From Pseudoflavonifractor capillosus (lineage in GTDB: Bacteria > Bacillota > Clostridia > Oscillospirales > Oscillospiraceae), in NCBI RefSeq assembly GCF_016899775.1, contig NZ_JACJJE010000012.1, positions 1 to 64,000 on the forward strand: DNA of 64,000 nt. The letters are read 5' to 3'. A model generated the notes under the pieces. The model ran no database searches. It had not been told where the DNA came from and saw nothing but the letters and a program-made list of their open reading frames with translations. Positions 5,947-14,384 of this stretch are shown here, piece by piece. Numbering within the stretch: the stretch's first letter is position 1; the number at the start of each line of letters is the position of its first letter. The position numbers and the translations under genes are program-made.

Positions 5947-7117
5947 TCACGCCCTACTTGGGGCCAGTAGCTCTAAACGCTGGCTCAACTGTCCGCCCTC
6001 CGCTCGGCTGGGTGAGGGGCTCCCGGACACGCCCAGCGACTATGCCGCCGCCGGCACCTTGGCCCACGCCATCGCCGAGCTGAAGGTGCGCAAGTACATT
6101 GAGCCCATGAGCACCCGGTCTTACAACAGCCAGATGAAGAAGCTGAAGGCAGACCCGCACTACGACAAGGGCATGGACGCCGCCACTGATTCCTACCTGG
6201 AGCACATCAAGGCCCTGGCCATGTCCTACGGCGCTGTCCAGCCCTTCATCGCGCTGGAGACTCAGGTGGACTTCTCCGACTTTGTGCCGGGGGGCTTTGG
6301 TACCGCCGACTGCATTGTGGTCGCACCACCCAGGATGTGCGTAGTGGACTACAAAAATGGCGCCGGCGTGCTGGTGGAGGCGGAGGACAACTCCCAGATG
6401 ATGCTCTACGCCCTGGGTGCCCTCAAAACCTACTACCCCATTTACGGCGACTCTATCCGGGAGATCCATCTCTCTATCGTTCAGCCCAACGCCGGTGGAA
6501 TCCGGGAGTGGGACACCACTGTGGAGGCCCTGCGTGAGTGGGGTGAGACGGTGGTGAAGCCGGCGGCGGCCCTGGCCTGGGAGGGCAAGGGGAACTTCGC
6601 CGCCGGAGACTGGTGCCGGTTCTGCAGGGCCCGAGCCCAGTGCTCCGCTCGTGCCAAGCAGATGCTGGAGCTGGGCGGGGCTCCCGGAGCTGGGCAGCCC
6701 ATCGATGGCGCGCTCTACACCGACGAGCAGCTGGGCGACATTCTCACCCGCGGCCGAGCCCTGGCGGCCTGGATCAAGGATGTGGAGACTTACGCCCTGT
6801 CCGCTGCCCTCTCCGGACGGCAGATCGGCGGCTATAAGGTGGTAGCGGGCCGGGGCTCCAGGGACTGGGCCGGCGGCACTGACGCCGCCTTCGCCCAGCT
6901 GCAGAGCCGCGGAGTTGCCGAGGCGATGCTATATGAGCGCGAGCCGGTATCTGTGGCCGCCCTGGAGAAAGCAATGGGCAAGAAGACCTTTTCCGACACT
7001 GCCGGCGACCTGGTCGTCAAGCGGCCCGGCAAACCTGCCCTCGTCCCGGAGAACGATCCCCGCGAGCCATACACTCCTGCAGAGACGGCTTTTGAGGCGG
7101 TGACACCGGATGGCTGA
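5933..7117 (+). CDS. DUF2800 family, PD-(D/E)XK nuclease-like
   Basis: A 394-aa protein of the DUF2800 phage family, distantly related to Cas4/AddB-type nucleases. The N-terminus HALLGASSSKRWLNCPPSARL is the family signature. A nuclease core is suggested by GTADCIVV and MCVVDYKNG (D...D-x-K pattern, residues about 120-145). A cysteine cluster (WCRFCRARAQC, about residue 225) recalls the Fe-S cluster of Cas4-type exonucleases. Start at ATG 5933 after AGAGAGGAGG. With DUF2815 and the polymerase downstream it forms a common phage replication/recombination block. Confidence 0.85.
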   Translation: MPPSNHALLGASSSKRWLNCPPSARLGEGLPDTPSDYAAAGTLAHAIAELKVRKYIEPMSTRSYNSQMKKLKADPHYDKGMDAATDSYLEHIKALAMSYGAVQPFIALETQVDFSDFVPGGFGTADCIVVAPPRMCVVDYKNGAGVLVEAEDNSQMMLYALGALKTYYPIYGDSIREIHLSIVQPNAGGIREWDTTVEALREWGETVVKPAAALAWEGKGNFAAGDWCRFCRARAQCSARAKQMLELGGAPGAGQPIDGALYTDEQLGDILTRGRALAAWIKDVETYALSAALSGRQIGGYKVVAGRGSRDWAGGTDAAFAQLQSRGVAEAMLYEREPVSVAALEKAMGKKTFSDTAGDLVVKRPGKPALVPENDPREPYTPAETAFEAVTPDG

Positions 7118-7439
7118 AACCGTGTACACCCCGGACGGAAAGCTGCACACCCTGTTGGGCAGCTGTACCATCCAGGAGATCGTCCGTGAGTATGCGGGCG
7201 AGGACGCGGCCAAGTTGGTCGAAAACCTTGTCAGCAAAAACGCCCGCGCGGAGGCCATCGTTGAAACAGATCTCCTCAGCTATGAGCAAGATCTCGACCA
7301 TTGGCACCGCATAGCCCAGGATTGGGCGGACGAGCTGGAGGCCATCTCCAAAAAGCTCGACGGGGACAAAGCGTTCCACAGGGCAGACGCCGCCCAGAGA
7401 ATCCGTCTGCTCAAAAAACAAATTGAATCTGAATTATGA
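7110..7439 (+). CDS. Hypothetical phage replication-region protein
   Basis: A 109-aa protein overlapping the end of the DUF2800 gene by 8 bases. Mostly helical and charged, with no motif recognised. It sits between DUF2800 and DUF2815 in the same operon, so a part in early DNA metabolism is likely by position only. Confidence 0.7.
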   Translation: MAETVYTPDGKLHTLLGSCTIQEIVREYAGEDAAKLVENLVSKNARAEAIVETDLLSYEQDLDHWHRIAQDWADELEAISKKLDGDKAFHRADAAQRIRLLKKQIESEL

Positions 7440-7457
7440 GAAGGAGGACATATCACT

Positions 7458-8051
7458 ATGCCTATCACGATCTCTGGAGTTCGTTTTTCCTATTGTAATT
7501 TGTTCCAGCCCAAGCCGCCCTTCAATAACCCCGCGGGCGAGCCCAAGTACGGTTGCACGATCCTGGTTCCCAAGAGCAACACGGCAGCCAAGGCGGCCAT
7601 CGACCAGGCCGTGGCCCAGGCCATTGAGGCGGGGGTCGCCACCAAGTGGAACGGCGTGCGGCCGCCCCAGCCCGCTATCTGCGTCCACGATGGCGACGGT
7701 CCCCGGCCCAGTGACGGCTCCGCTTTCGGTGAGGAGTGCAAGGGCTGCTGGGTGTTCACGGCCTCCAGCAAGCAGGCGCCTTTTGTGGTCGATAGCCAGG
7801 TGCAGCCCATCATCGACCCCACCCAGGTCTACAGCGGCATGTGGGGCAATGTCAATGTCAACTTCTTCGCCTATAACCAGGCTGGAAAGAAGGGGATCGG
7901 GTGCGGCCTGAACGGTGTCCAAAAGACTGCGGACGGAGACCCGCTGGGCAGCCACATCACTGCCCAGGACGCTTTCCAGGCGGTGGCTCCTGCCGCTCCT
8001 GCGTACCCAGGCTACCCCTCGGTCAACCCCATCACCGGTCTGCCCTGGTAG
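7458..8051 (+). CDS. DUF2815 family, probable ssDNA-binding protein
   Basis: A 197-aa protein starting MPITISGVRFSYCNLFQPKP, the typical start of DUF2815 proteins, which have an OB fold and resemble phage single-strand DNA-binding proteins. The body carries the GMWGNVNVNFFAYNQAGKKG segment typical of the family, and the C-terminal tail is Ala/Pro-rich. Ribosome site AAGGAGG precedes ATG 7458. It precedes the DNA polymerase, which it probably assists at the fork. Confidence 0.85.
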   Translation: MPITISGVRFSYCNLFQPKPPFNNPAGEPKYGCTILVPKSNTAAKAAIDQAVAQAIEAGVATKWNGVRPPQPAICVHDGDGPRPSDGSAFGEECKGCWVFTASSKQAPFVVDSQVQPIIDPTQVYSGMWGNVNVNFFAYNQAGKKGIGCGLNGVQKTADGDPLGSHITAQDAFQAVAPAAPAYPGYPSVNPITGLPW

Positions 8052-8063
8052 GAGGTGCGATCT

Positions 8064-10094
8064 ATGAACGCTGTACGGCACCTCTCCATCGACATTGAGA
8101 CCTACAGCGATGTGGACCTCGGAAAGGCCGGGCTCTATGCGTATGCCCAGAGCCCGGCCTTTTCCATCCTCCTGTTCGCCTACAGTCTTGATGATAGCCC
8201 TGTCCAGGTGGTAGACCTGGCGCAGGGAGAGCGGATACCCCAAGAGATTATGGCGCGAATGTTTGACCCTGCTACTATCAAACACGCCTACAATGCCGCC
8301 TTTGAGTGGTACTGCCTAAGTCGTCATTTTCGGCTCCACGAGAACATTAGCTATCCGCCAGAAGCCTGGCTCCCCCAGTGGCGATGCACCATGCTCCACG
8401 GGATGTATGGGGGATACCCTGCCGGATTGGAGGCCGTTGGCAAGGCCCTGGGGCTCCCGGAGGACCGCCAGAAGCTCTCCACCGGCCGGGCGCTGATCCG
8501 CTACTTCTGCGTGCCCTGCACGCCCACCAAGGCCAACGGCGGCCGCACCCGCAACCTTCCCCATCACGACCCAGCCAAGTGGGAGCTGTTCAAAAGCTAC
8601 AACGCCCAGGATGTAGTGACAGAGATGGAGGTGGAGCGCCGGCTCTCCAGCGTCCCTGTACCTGACCAAGTGCAGGCCCAGTGGGTTACCGACCAGATCA
8701 TCAACCTGCGGGGCGTGGCGGTAGACTGGCAGCTGGTGGATGGCGCTCTGGAGCTGGACGCCGCCGCCCGCTCCCAATACCTTCAGGAGGCGGTGGAGAT
8801 CTCCGGACTGGATAACCCCAACAGCGTGGCCCAGCTGACCAAGTGGCTGCAGAAGGAGACCGGAGAGAAAATCACCGATTTGAAGAAGGCCACGGTCAGC
8901 AATCTGCTGGCCAAGGATCTGCCCGGTGACGCCGCCCGGCGTATGCTGGAGATCCGCAAGGAGCTGGGCAAGACCAGCAACAAAAAGTACGCCGCCCTGC
9001 AGGCCGCGGCCTGCTCCGACGGCCGGGTGCGGGGGCTGCTCCAGTTCTACGGGGCCTCCCGGACCGGGCGCTGGGCCGGCCGGATTGTCCAACCACAGAA
9101 CCTGCCCCGTACCTATATCGATGGGGCGCTGCTGCCCCTGGCCCGCGACCTGGTCAAGGGGTGTCAGATGGATGCCCTGAAGATCGTGTTCGGCTCTGTG
9201 CCGGATACCCTGTCCCAGCTGATCCGCACCGCCTTCGTCGCTGCGCCCGGCTGCACCCTGGTGGATGCTGACTTTAGCGCCATCGAGGCCCGCGTGATTG
9301 CTTGGCTGGCCGGCGAGGAGTGGGTGCTGGAGGTGTTCCGCACCCACGGGAAGATCTACGAGGCCACGGCCTCCCAGATGTTCGGGATTCCCTTGGAAAA
9401 GATCCAGAAGGGCAGCCCAGAATACAGCTACCGCCAGAAGGGCAAGGTGGCCACACTGGCCCTGGGCTACCAGGGCGGCACCGGCTCCCTGATCAGCATG
9501 GGTGCTCTGGACAATGGGCTGACAGAGGAAGAGCTCCCCGACATTGTTTCCCGGTGGCGCAGCACCAACCCCGCTATTGTCCAGTTTTGGTACACCGTGG
9601 AGGCAGCGGCCAAGGAAGCGGTCAACAGCGGCCGGCGCATTGAGATCCAGAGCGGCCGCCTGGCTTTTGCCCGAGAGTGCGATCCTGCCAACGGCCTGGA
9701 CGCTCTGACCATCCAGCTCCCCAACGGCCGGAAGCTCTACTATACACATCCACACATGGGTACCAACCGCTTCGGCCAGGCGGCCCTGTGCTACTACGGC
9801 CAGGATCAGACCACAAAGAAGTGGAAGTCCCTGGAGACCTACGGGGGCAAGCTGGCCGAGAACATCACCCAGGCCGTAGCGCGGGATGTGCTGGCCGAGG
9901 CCATCGAACGCCTGGAGGCTGTCGGATACCGCGTGGTGTTTCATATCCACGATGAAGTGGTCATTGAGGTGCCAGGCGGCACGAAGCAGGACCTGGAGCG
10001 GGTGGTCGAGATCATGAGTCTGGTGCCCGCCTGGGCCGAGGGGCTGCCGCTCACCGCTGACGGGTGGGTGAATCCCTTTTTCAAAAAGGACTGA
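8064..10094 (+). CDS. Phage DNA polymerase, family A
   Basis: A 676-aa replicative polymerase. The N-terminal 3'-5' exonuclease shows LSIDIETYSD (Exo I Asp-x-Glu). Polymerase motif A is VDADFSAIEARVIAW (about residues 399-413), motif B YRQKGKVATLALGYQGG, motif C HIHDEVVIEV near the C-terminus. Start at ATG 8064 behind TAGGAGG; the GTG three codons earlier is within the ribosome site. The domain order matches short phage Pol I enzymes without the 5' nuclease. Confidence 0.95.
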   Translation: MNAVRHLSIDIETYSDVDLGKAGLYAYAQSPAFSILLFAYSLDDSPVQVVDLAQGERIPQEIMARMFDPATIKHAYNAAFEWYCLSRHFRLHENISYPPEAWLPQWRCTMLHGMYGGYPAGLEAVGKALGLPEDRQKLSTGRALIRYFCVPCTPTKANGGRTRNLPHHDPAKWELFKSYNAQDVVTEMEVERRLSSVPVPDQVQAQWVTDQIINLRGVAVDWQLVDGALELDAAARSQYLQEAVEISGLDNPNSVAQLTKWLQKETGEKITDLKKATVSNLLAKDLPGDAARRMLEIRKELGKTSNKKYAALQAAACSDGRVRGLLQFYGASRTGRWAGRIVQPQNLPRTYIDGALLPLARDLVKGCQMDALKIVFGSVPDTLSQLIRTAFVAAPGCTLVDADFSAIEARVIAWLAGEEWVLEVFRTHGKIYEATASQMFGIPLEKIQKGSPEYSYRQKGKVATLALGYQGGTGSLISMGALDNGLTEEELPDIVSRWRSTNPAIVQFWYTVEAAAKEAVNSGRRIEIQSGRLAFARECDPANGLDALTIQLPNGRKLYYTHPHMGTNRFGQAALCYYGQDQTTKKWKSLETYGGKLAENITQAVARDVLAEAIERLEAVGYRVVFHIHDEVVIEVPGGTKQDLERVVEIMSLVPAWAEGLPLTADGWVNPFFKKD

Positions 10095-10105
10095 CCGGAG
10101 GATCT

Positions 10106-10843
10106 ATGCCTAAGTTTATCCCCAAGGAGCACCAGAAACCCTTTGTGAAGATCTTCGAGCAACTTTGCCGGAGCCGACAGCCATGGCAGGTGTGGGCGGA
10201 CTTCGTTACGATGTTCGCTATCGCCATCAGCAACAGCCTGGACAGGGATCGAGCGGAGCAGCGGGAGCGGCGGTACCTGGAACTCGCCGCTGGCTACCAG
10301 CCGAAGGAGCAGCAGTTGATCACCCAGCTGGTGACCGCCACGGTGGAGGCCCTGGATACGAACCAGGAGCAGGACTTCCTGGGCAACCTGTACATGGGCC
10401 TGGGAATGGGGAACCATTGGCGCGGTCAGTTCTTTACCCCGTACCACCTGTGCCAGGCCATGGCGGAGATGTCTCTGGCAGACGCAGACGAGCAGATCCG
10501 CCAGCAGGGCTGGATGTCCATCCTGGACCCTGCATGCGGTGCAGGCGCCACCCTGATCGCCACGGCCAACACCCTGCGCAGAGCAGGGATCAACTACCAG
10601 GAGCGCGCATTGTTCGTCGGACAGGACATCGACCCCGTGGTGGCCATGATGTGCTACATCCAGCTCTCCCTCCTGGGGTGCCCCGGATATGTTGCAGTTG
10701 GGAACTCGTTGACCAACCCTCTGACAGGGCACCCTCTGATTCCAGAGAGCCAATCAGGAGTGGATATTTGGATCACGCCAGTCTTTTTTACAACGAAATG
10801 GGCTATGAGGCGGGCGTCTGTCGCCACAGAAGCTGGGGCGTAG
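10106..10843 (+). CDS. N6-adenine methyltransferase-like protein, motif IV not seen
   Basis: A 245-aa protein with the HsdM-like layout: QFFTPYHLCQAMAEM and the SAM-binding motif ILDPACGAGATLI (about residue 155), then VGQDIDPVVAMMC. The catalytic (D/N)PPY motif expected after the next strand is not there; the region reads YVAVGNSLTNPLTGHPLIP and the protein ends about 40 residues later. It may bind SAM or DNA without methylating, or act as a regulatory subunit. It is phage-encoded between the polymerase and a DNA-binding protein. Confidence 0.75.
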   Translation: MPKFIPKEHQKPFVKIFEQLCRSRQPWQVWADFVTMFAIAISNSLDRDRAEQRERRYLELAAGYQPKEQQLITQLVTATVEALDTNQEQDFLGNLYMGLGMGNHWRGQFFTPYHLCQAMAEMSLADADEQIRQQGWMSILDPACGAGATLIATANTLRRAGINYQERALFVGQDIDPVVAMMCYIQLSLLGCPGYVAVGNSLTNPLTGHPLIPESQSGVDIWITPVFFTTKWAMRRASVATEAGA

Positions 10844-10895
10844 TGCTCTGAGTCCCCATGCCCGATGACAGATAGAAAAGGGGGTCCAGTACCCA

Positions 10896-12044
10896 ATGAG
10901 CAGATACCCTAATTGGTCCGCTACAGAAGAAGAATATCTGGCTGAAAACTGGGGACGAACCTCAATTCCATCTCTCAGCAAACACCTTGGCCGTAGCCAG
11001 AACGCGGTTATTGTACGCGCCCAAAGGATGGGGCTGGGGGCCTTTCTGGAAAGCGGCGACTATGTTACTTACAACCAACTCCTGCTTGCAGTCACCAGAA
11101 CCACAGCAGGAAGCGGCTATAAGCTCAAGAGCTGGGTAGAGAAGCGGGGCCTTCCGATCCACTACAAGCGTGTTGGGAAAAACCGCTGGAGAGTCGTGTA
11201 CCTGGATGAATTTTGGGCATGGGCTGAGAAAAACAAGGCATTCATTGACTGGACAAAAATGGAACGCTATGCGCTGGGCGAAGAACCCGCCTGGGTAGAG
11301 GAGCAGCGGCGCCACTGTGCCAATTCATTCGCCAACCAGCGCAAGGACCCCTGGACCGGGTTCGAGGACAGCCGGCTGAAGGCGTTGCTGAAGCTGCACC
11401 GCTACGGATACGCGGAGCTGTCCAAGGAACTGCAGCGGAGTGTTGGGGCTATTCAGCGGCGTATCCAGGATCTTGGTCTGAAAGAGCGGCCCATCAGAGC
11501 AGATAACCACAACCCTTGGATGGCCGCGGAGTTTCAAATCCTGGCGGATGGTATCCGAGAGGGCCGAGGCTATTCGGAGATTGCGGATCAGGTTGGGCGC
11601 TCTGAAAAGGCGGTCCGCGGCCGTGTGTTCCAGGTATACAAGACCGAGAACTTGGATAAGGTCCGGGCTATGCTGGGGGCGGGGCCCTGGGGAACTGGCG
11701 CCCCAACCCCAACGGCCTGGCAAGATCGTTTCCACAAAGGAACCAGACGGCTGGTGAGCCAGCTGGCCGGACTTTTGGCATACCATCGGAACGAACTCGG
11801 ATATGAGCCGTACTGGCAAAGGCACATGTGCCAGCATTGGAACCCGGTAAAGGGCTGTACTGCCGGCGAGGAAAACTGCGACACTTGTACTTCTTTCCAG
11901 CGGATCCGACCGCAATACTGCAAGCGGTGCGGCGGAGAGTTCCTGGAGCGGCAAGTTCACGACTTCTGCTCCAGATGCCGGGCAGCGCGGAAGAAACAGG
12001 CCCAGAAGAAATACGCCGTGCTCCAAGCCAGAAGCCGGCTTTGA
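10896..12044 (+). CDS. Multi-SANT/Myb-like DNA-binding protein with zinc ribbon
   Basis: A 382-aa protein with repeated Myb/SANT-like units: NWSATEEEYLAENWGRTSIP (residue 6 on), WTGFEDSRLKALLKLHRYGY, and WMAAEFQILADGIREGRGYS, each followed by an HTH-like half (LSKHLGRSQNAVIVRAQRMG; LSKELQRSVGAIQRRIQDLG). The C-terminus has paired CxxC cysteines (ENCDTC, YCKRCG, FCSRC), probably a zinc ribbon. Likely a phage DNA-binding regulator or replication accessory. Confidence 0.8.
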   Translation: MSRYPNWSATEEEYLAENWGRTSIPSLSKHLGRSQNAVIVRAQRMGLGAFLESGDYVTYNQLLLAVTRTTAGSGYKLKSWVEKRGLPIHYKRVGKNRWRVVYLDEFWAWAEKNKAFIDWTKMERYALGEEPAWVEEQRRHCANSFANQRKDPWTGFEDSRLKALLKLHRYGYAELSKELQRSVGAIQRRIQDLGLKERPIRADNHNPWMAAEFQILADGIREGRGYSEIADQVGRSEKAVRGRVFQVYKTENLDKVRAMLGAGPWGTGAPTPTAWQDRFHKGTRRLVSQLAGLLAYHRNELGYEPYWQRHMCQHWNPVKGCTAGEENCDTCTSFQRIRPQYCKRCGGEFLERQVHDFCSRCRAARKKQAQKKYAVLQARSRL

Positions 12045-12046
12045 CA

Positions 12047-12070
12047 CCCACTAACCACTACGAAAGAAGG
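12047..12070 (+). repeat. Dispersed leader motif, copy 4
   Basis: CCCACTAACCACTACGAAAG followed by AAGG, leading into the gene at 12080. Confidence 0.7.
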
Positions 12071-12079
12071 TAATTGCTT

Positions 12080-12367
12080 ATGTTTGCCCCACAGTTTGAA
12101 GTGAAAGTTTCCCTCTACTTCCGCATCCATGATTCGGTCCTGTATGGAGGACCCGGATCGGAAGGTTATGCGGAGTATTCTATGTATGTGAATCCATCTG
12201 GCACCGCCAAGCTGGAGGATCTGACCGATCCTTTCGCGGACAAAATCAGGATGGAAATGGCCGAGTTTTGCGGAGTGTCCCCCGACCAAGTGGAGTACAT
12301 CACCCGTGAGGTATACGAGCAGGAGACCGAGGAGGATGATGACCTCTCGTGCGGTGGGTCGCAATGA
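12080..12367 (+). CDS. Hypothetical acidic phage protein
   Basis: A 95-aa protein (MFAPQFEVKVSLYFRIHDS) with a beta-rich N-terminus and a strongly acidic tail (EQETEEDDDLSC). Start ATG 12080 after AAGAAGG. Its stop overlaps the ATG of the PP-loop protein, implying coupled translation. No family recognised. Confidence 0.65.
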   Translation: MFAPQFEVKVSLYFRIHDSVLYGGPGSEGYAEYSMYVNPSGTAKLEDLTDPFADKIRMEMAEFCGVSPDQVEYITREVYEQETEEDDDLSCGGSQ

Positions 12368-13212
12368 AGATCCTATCCTGCGGCGCCGGGATGCAGTCGA
12401 GCGCCCTGCATCTGATGTCCTGCGAGAATGTTCTGGCCGCAAAGCGGGGAGAACCGCCTGTGTGGCCCCAGGTGCCGATTTATGACATCTCCATTTTCTG
12501 CGACCTCGGCTTTGAGCCTCCATGGGTTGCTCGACAGGTAAAGTTTCTGGAAGATGCCGGCCATTCCTGCGGGGTGCCCCTGGTGATCCTGCGTTCTCCG
12601 CTCTACTCCGACTTTATGGAGAATTTCGGGGAGCGAAGAACCATCAGCATCCCCTGGTGGACGCTGAAGCAGGACGGTCACAAAAGCAAGATGCCGCGCA
12701 ACTGCACCATCGACTACAAGGTGGAGCTGATCTCCAAATATGTCCGCTGGGAGTTGCTGGGCTACCGGAAAGGTCAGAGGCTCCGGGAGGAGGACAAGAA
12801 AGCCCATGAGATGCACATGGGCTTTAGTGCGGAGGAGTCCCGCCGGTGCAAAGAGAGCCCGAACCCGATGTTTGTGAACCGATTTCCATTGGTCGATATG
12901 GGCCTCACCCGGGCGGACAACTACGCCTACATCAAGGATGTGTGGGGGCTGGAGACTAAGGCGAGTGCCTGTACCTTTTGCCCCTTTCACAAAAATTATT
13001 TTTTCCTATATCTGAAAGAACATGAGCCGGAGCAGTATGCCCAGCTGGTGGAATTGGACGAGCTGTTGCGGGATAAAACGCCAAAGCCGCCTATGGACAG
13101 CGACTTATTCATCTCGAGAAGCAGGAAGCGCCTCGCTGACCTCACCCCGGAGGACTGTTGCGATGCTGAATGCTTTGAATACTGTGGAAAGCAAATTTGG
13201 AATGGCTTTTAG
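12364..13212 (+). CDS. PAPS-reductase-like PP-loop ATP pyrophosphatase
   Basis: A 282-aa protein with a PP-loop near the N-terminus (SCGAGMQSSALHLM, a variant of SGGxxS), which binds ATP and activates a substrate by adenylation. Two possible cofactor or metal sites follow: ASACTFCPFHKNYF and a C-terminal CCDAECFEYCG. Phage members of the PAPS reductase/DndC-like group are common near DNA-modification genes, but the substrate is not known. The start overlaps the previous stop (ATGA). Confidence 0.82.
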   Translation: MKILSCGAGMQSSALHLMSCENVLAAKRGEPPVWPQVPIYDISIFCDLGFEPPWVARQVKFLEDAGHSCGVPLVILRSPLYSDFMENFGERRTISIPWWTLKQDGHKSKMPRNCTIDYKVELISKYVRWELLGYRKGQRLREEDKKAHEMHMGFSAEESRRCKESPNPMFVNRFPLVDMGLTRADNYAYIKDVWGLETKASACTFCPFHKNYFFLYLKEHEPEQYAQLVELDELLRDKTPKPPMDSDLFISRSRKRLADLTPEDCCDAECFEYCGKQIWNGF

Positions 13213-13229
13213 AAGGAGACGATGAAGAA

Positions 13230-13469
13230 ATGTGTAAAATCAGAACCGTGCGTTGCGCGAACTACACGGCCAACCTTGGAGAGACCTTCCGTTTTTCTCT
13301 TCTTCGGAACGATGGTCGCCCGCGGCTGTTGGTTCAGACAGGGACGGTGCAGCGGATCCACAGGGCCGGAGGAAAAATGGCCATTGATATGCGCATTCCG
13401 GCACTGAACTGCACCCACAGCTACTTTGCTTCGGAGATCTATTACCGGGGCCTGCCAAAGGAGGAGTAA
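13230..13469 (+). CDS. Hypothetical small phage protein
   Basis: A 79-aa protein beginning MCKIRTVRCANYTANLGETF, probably beta-rich. Two starts compete: AGAAGGAGACG is followed first by an out-of-frame ATG at 13221, then by this ATG at 13230; composition and the downstream spacing favour this frame. No family recognised. Confidence 0.55.
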   Translation: MCKIRTVRCANYTANLGETFRFSLLRNDGRPRLLVQTGTVQRIHRAGGKMAIDMRIPALNCTHSYFASEIYYRGLPKEE

Positions 13470-13474
13470 CTGCC

Positions 13475-13777
13475 ATGCATGTGATCTATAAAGCGCCTGA
13501 GTGTCCGCCGGAGCCGCGGGACATCCCCAACACCCTGGAGGAGCTGCAGGCCACTGTGGGCGGATATATTGAGACCGTCACCCTGGCCGCAGACGCGGCC
13601 ATCATCTGCAACGAGGAGGGCCGGCTCCTGGGGCTCCCGTATAACTGCCGCTTTTTAGGTGTCGATTTTGTAGGGCCGATCCTGGTGGTCGGCGTAGCTG
13701 GAGACAAATTTACCGACCTAGACCCAACGGCTATGGGTATGCTGCTGCATGACCTATCGGAGGTTTCAAAGGCATGA
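13475..13777 (+). CDS. DUF3846 family protein
   Basis: A 100-aa protein. The segment NTLEELQATVGGYIETVTL...IICNEEGRLLGLPYNC is the hallmark of DUF3846, a small domain frequent in Firmicutes phages and conjugative elements. Biochemical role unknown. Ribosome site AAAGGAGGAG at 13457. Confidence 0.85.
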   Translation: MHVIYKAPECPPEPRDIPNTLEELQATVGGYIETVTLAADAAIICNEEGRLLGLPYNCRFLGVDFVGPILVVGVAGDKFTDLDPTAMGMLLHDLSEVSKA

Positions 13778-14211
13778 TCAATACACATCCAACCCGCTGT
13801 AATATCTGCGGCGGGCCTGTAGTTTTTTGCTCAAATGCCCGTGTATATGGCCGGGAATATGGGAGTGGCTATTGCTACCTCTGTCAGTCCTGCGGGGCTT
13901 ATGTGGGGACACACAGACCCCGACCACGAGAGGCACTAGGCATCCTGGCGGATGAGCCAATGAGGGCAGGGAAAAAGATGTGTCACGCACTCTTTGACCC
14001 TCTCTGGAAGGGAAAGCCGAACGCACACAAAAAGCGGAATGATCTGTATGCCTGGCTGGCCGAACAGATGGGTATTCCTGTAGAGAACTGCCACTTTGGC
14101 TATTTTGATGTAGCCCAGCTTCGGCAGGCGTATAGCATCCTGTGCAGTATACAAGGCTGTCAAATGAGATACGACAACTGCGGGAAGCTCCACTTTGAGC
14201 TTGGCCGATGA
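13774..14211 (+). CDS. DUF3268-like zinc-finger protein
   Basis: A 145-aa protein overlapping the DUF3846 stop by 4 bases. The N-terminus has CNICGG and CYLCQSCGAYVG, a two-knuckle zinc-binding site; the C-terminus (RQAYSILCSIQGCQMRYDNCG) matches DUF3268-type proteins of phages. Role probably in early DNA or RNA metabolism; not known. Confidence 0.8.
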   Translation: MINTHPTRCNICGGPVVFCSNARVYGREYGSGYCYLCQSCGAYVGTHRPRPREALGILADEPMRAGKKMCHALFDPLWKGKPNAHKKRNDLYAWLAEQMGIPVENCHFGYFDVAQLRQAYSILCSIQGCQMRYDNCGKLHFELGR

Positions 14212-14384
14212 AGCAGAGAGAAATTGACTATAATGAATCACCGCCGTACAGCCTGCCGGGATTTGGTCCTTATCCCCCATCCCGGCGGGCCCACGGCCCC
14301 ATACGCCCATCAGCGGCCGCGCGAGGCCGCCCAGGGCCCAAAGAGAACGCTGCCGCTTTAGGAGGCACCGACTATGACAAATGA
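14208..14384 (+). CDS. Small Pro/Arg-rich protein
   Basis: A 58-codon frame starting at ATG 14208 on the stop of the zinc-finger gene (ATGA) and ending 11 bases inside the next gene. It is rich in Pro, Gly and Arg (PSRRAHGPIRPSAAARGRPG), so it may be a disordered protein or simply a translated spacer that couples the two neighbours. Confidence 0.45.
   Translation: MKQREIDYNESPPYSLPGFGPYPPSRRAHGPIRPSAAARGRPGPKENAAALGGTDYDK

Noticed and set aside
8316-9950. A 544-codon minus-strand frame opposite the DNA polymerase
   Set aside because: Shadow of the polymerase reading; composition (Leu/Gly/Gln/His-rich) and lack of a ribosome site argue against a gene. The same applies to long frames opposite the tape measure, alcohol dehydrogenase and terminase genes.
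13222-13407. The 61-codon frame MKKCVKSEP in place of the gene at 13230
   Set aside because: It is closer to the ribosome site, but its product is irregular and ends without linking to the next gene, whereas the other frame reaches a good ribosome site for the DUF3846 gene. Not fully excluded.
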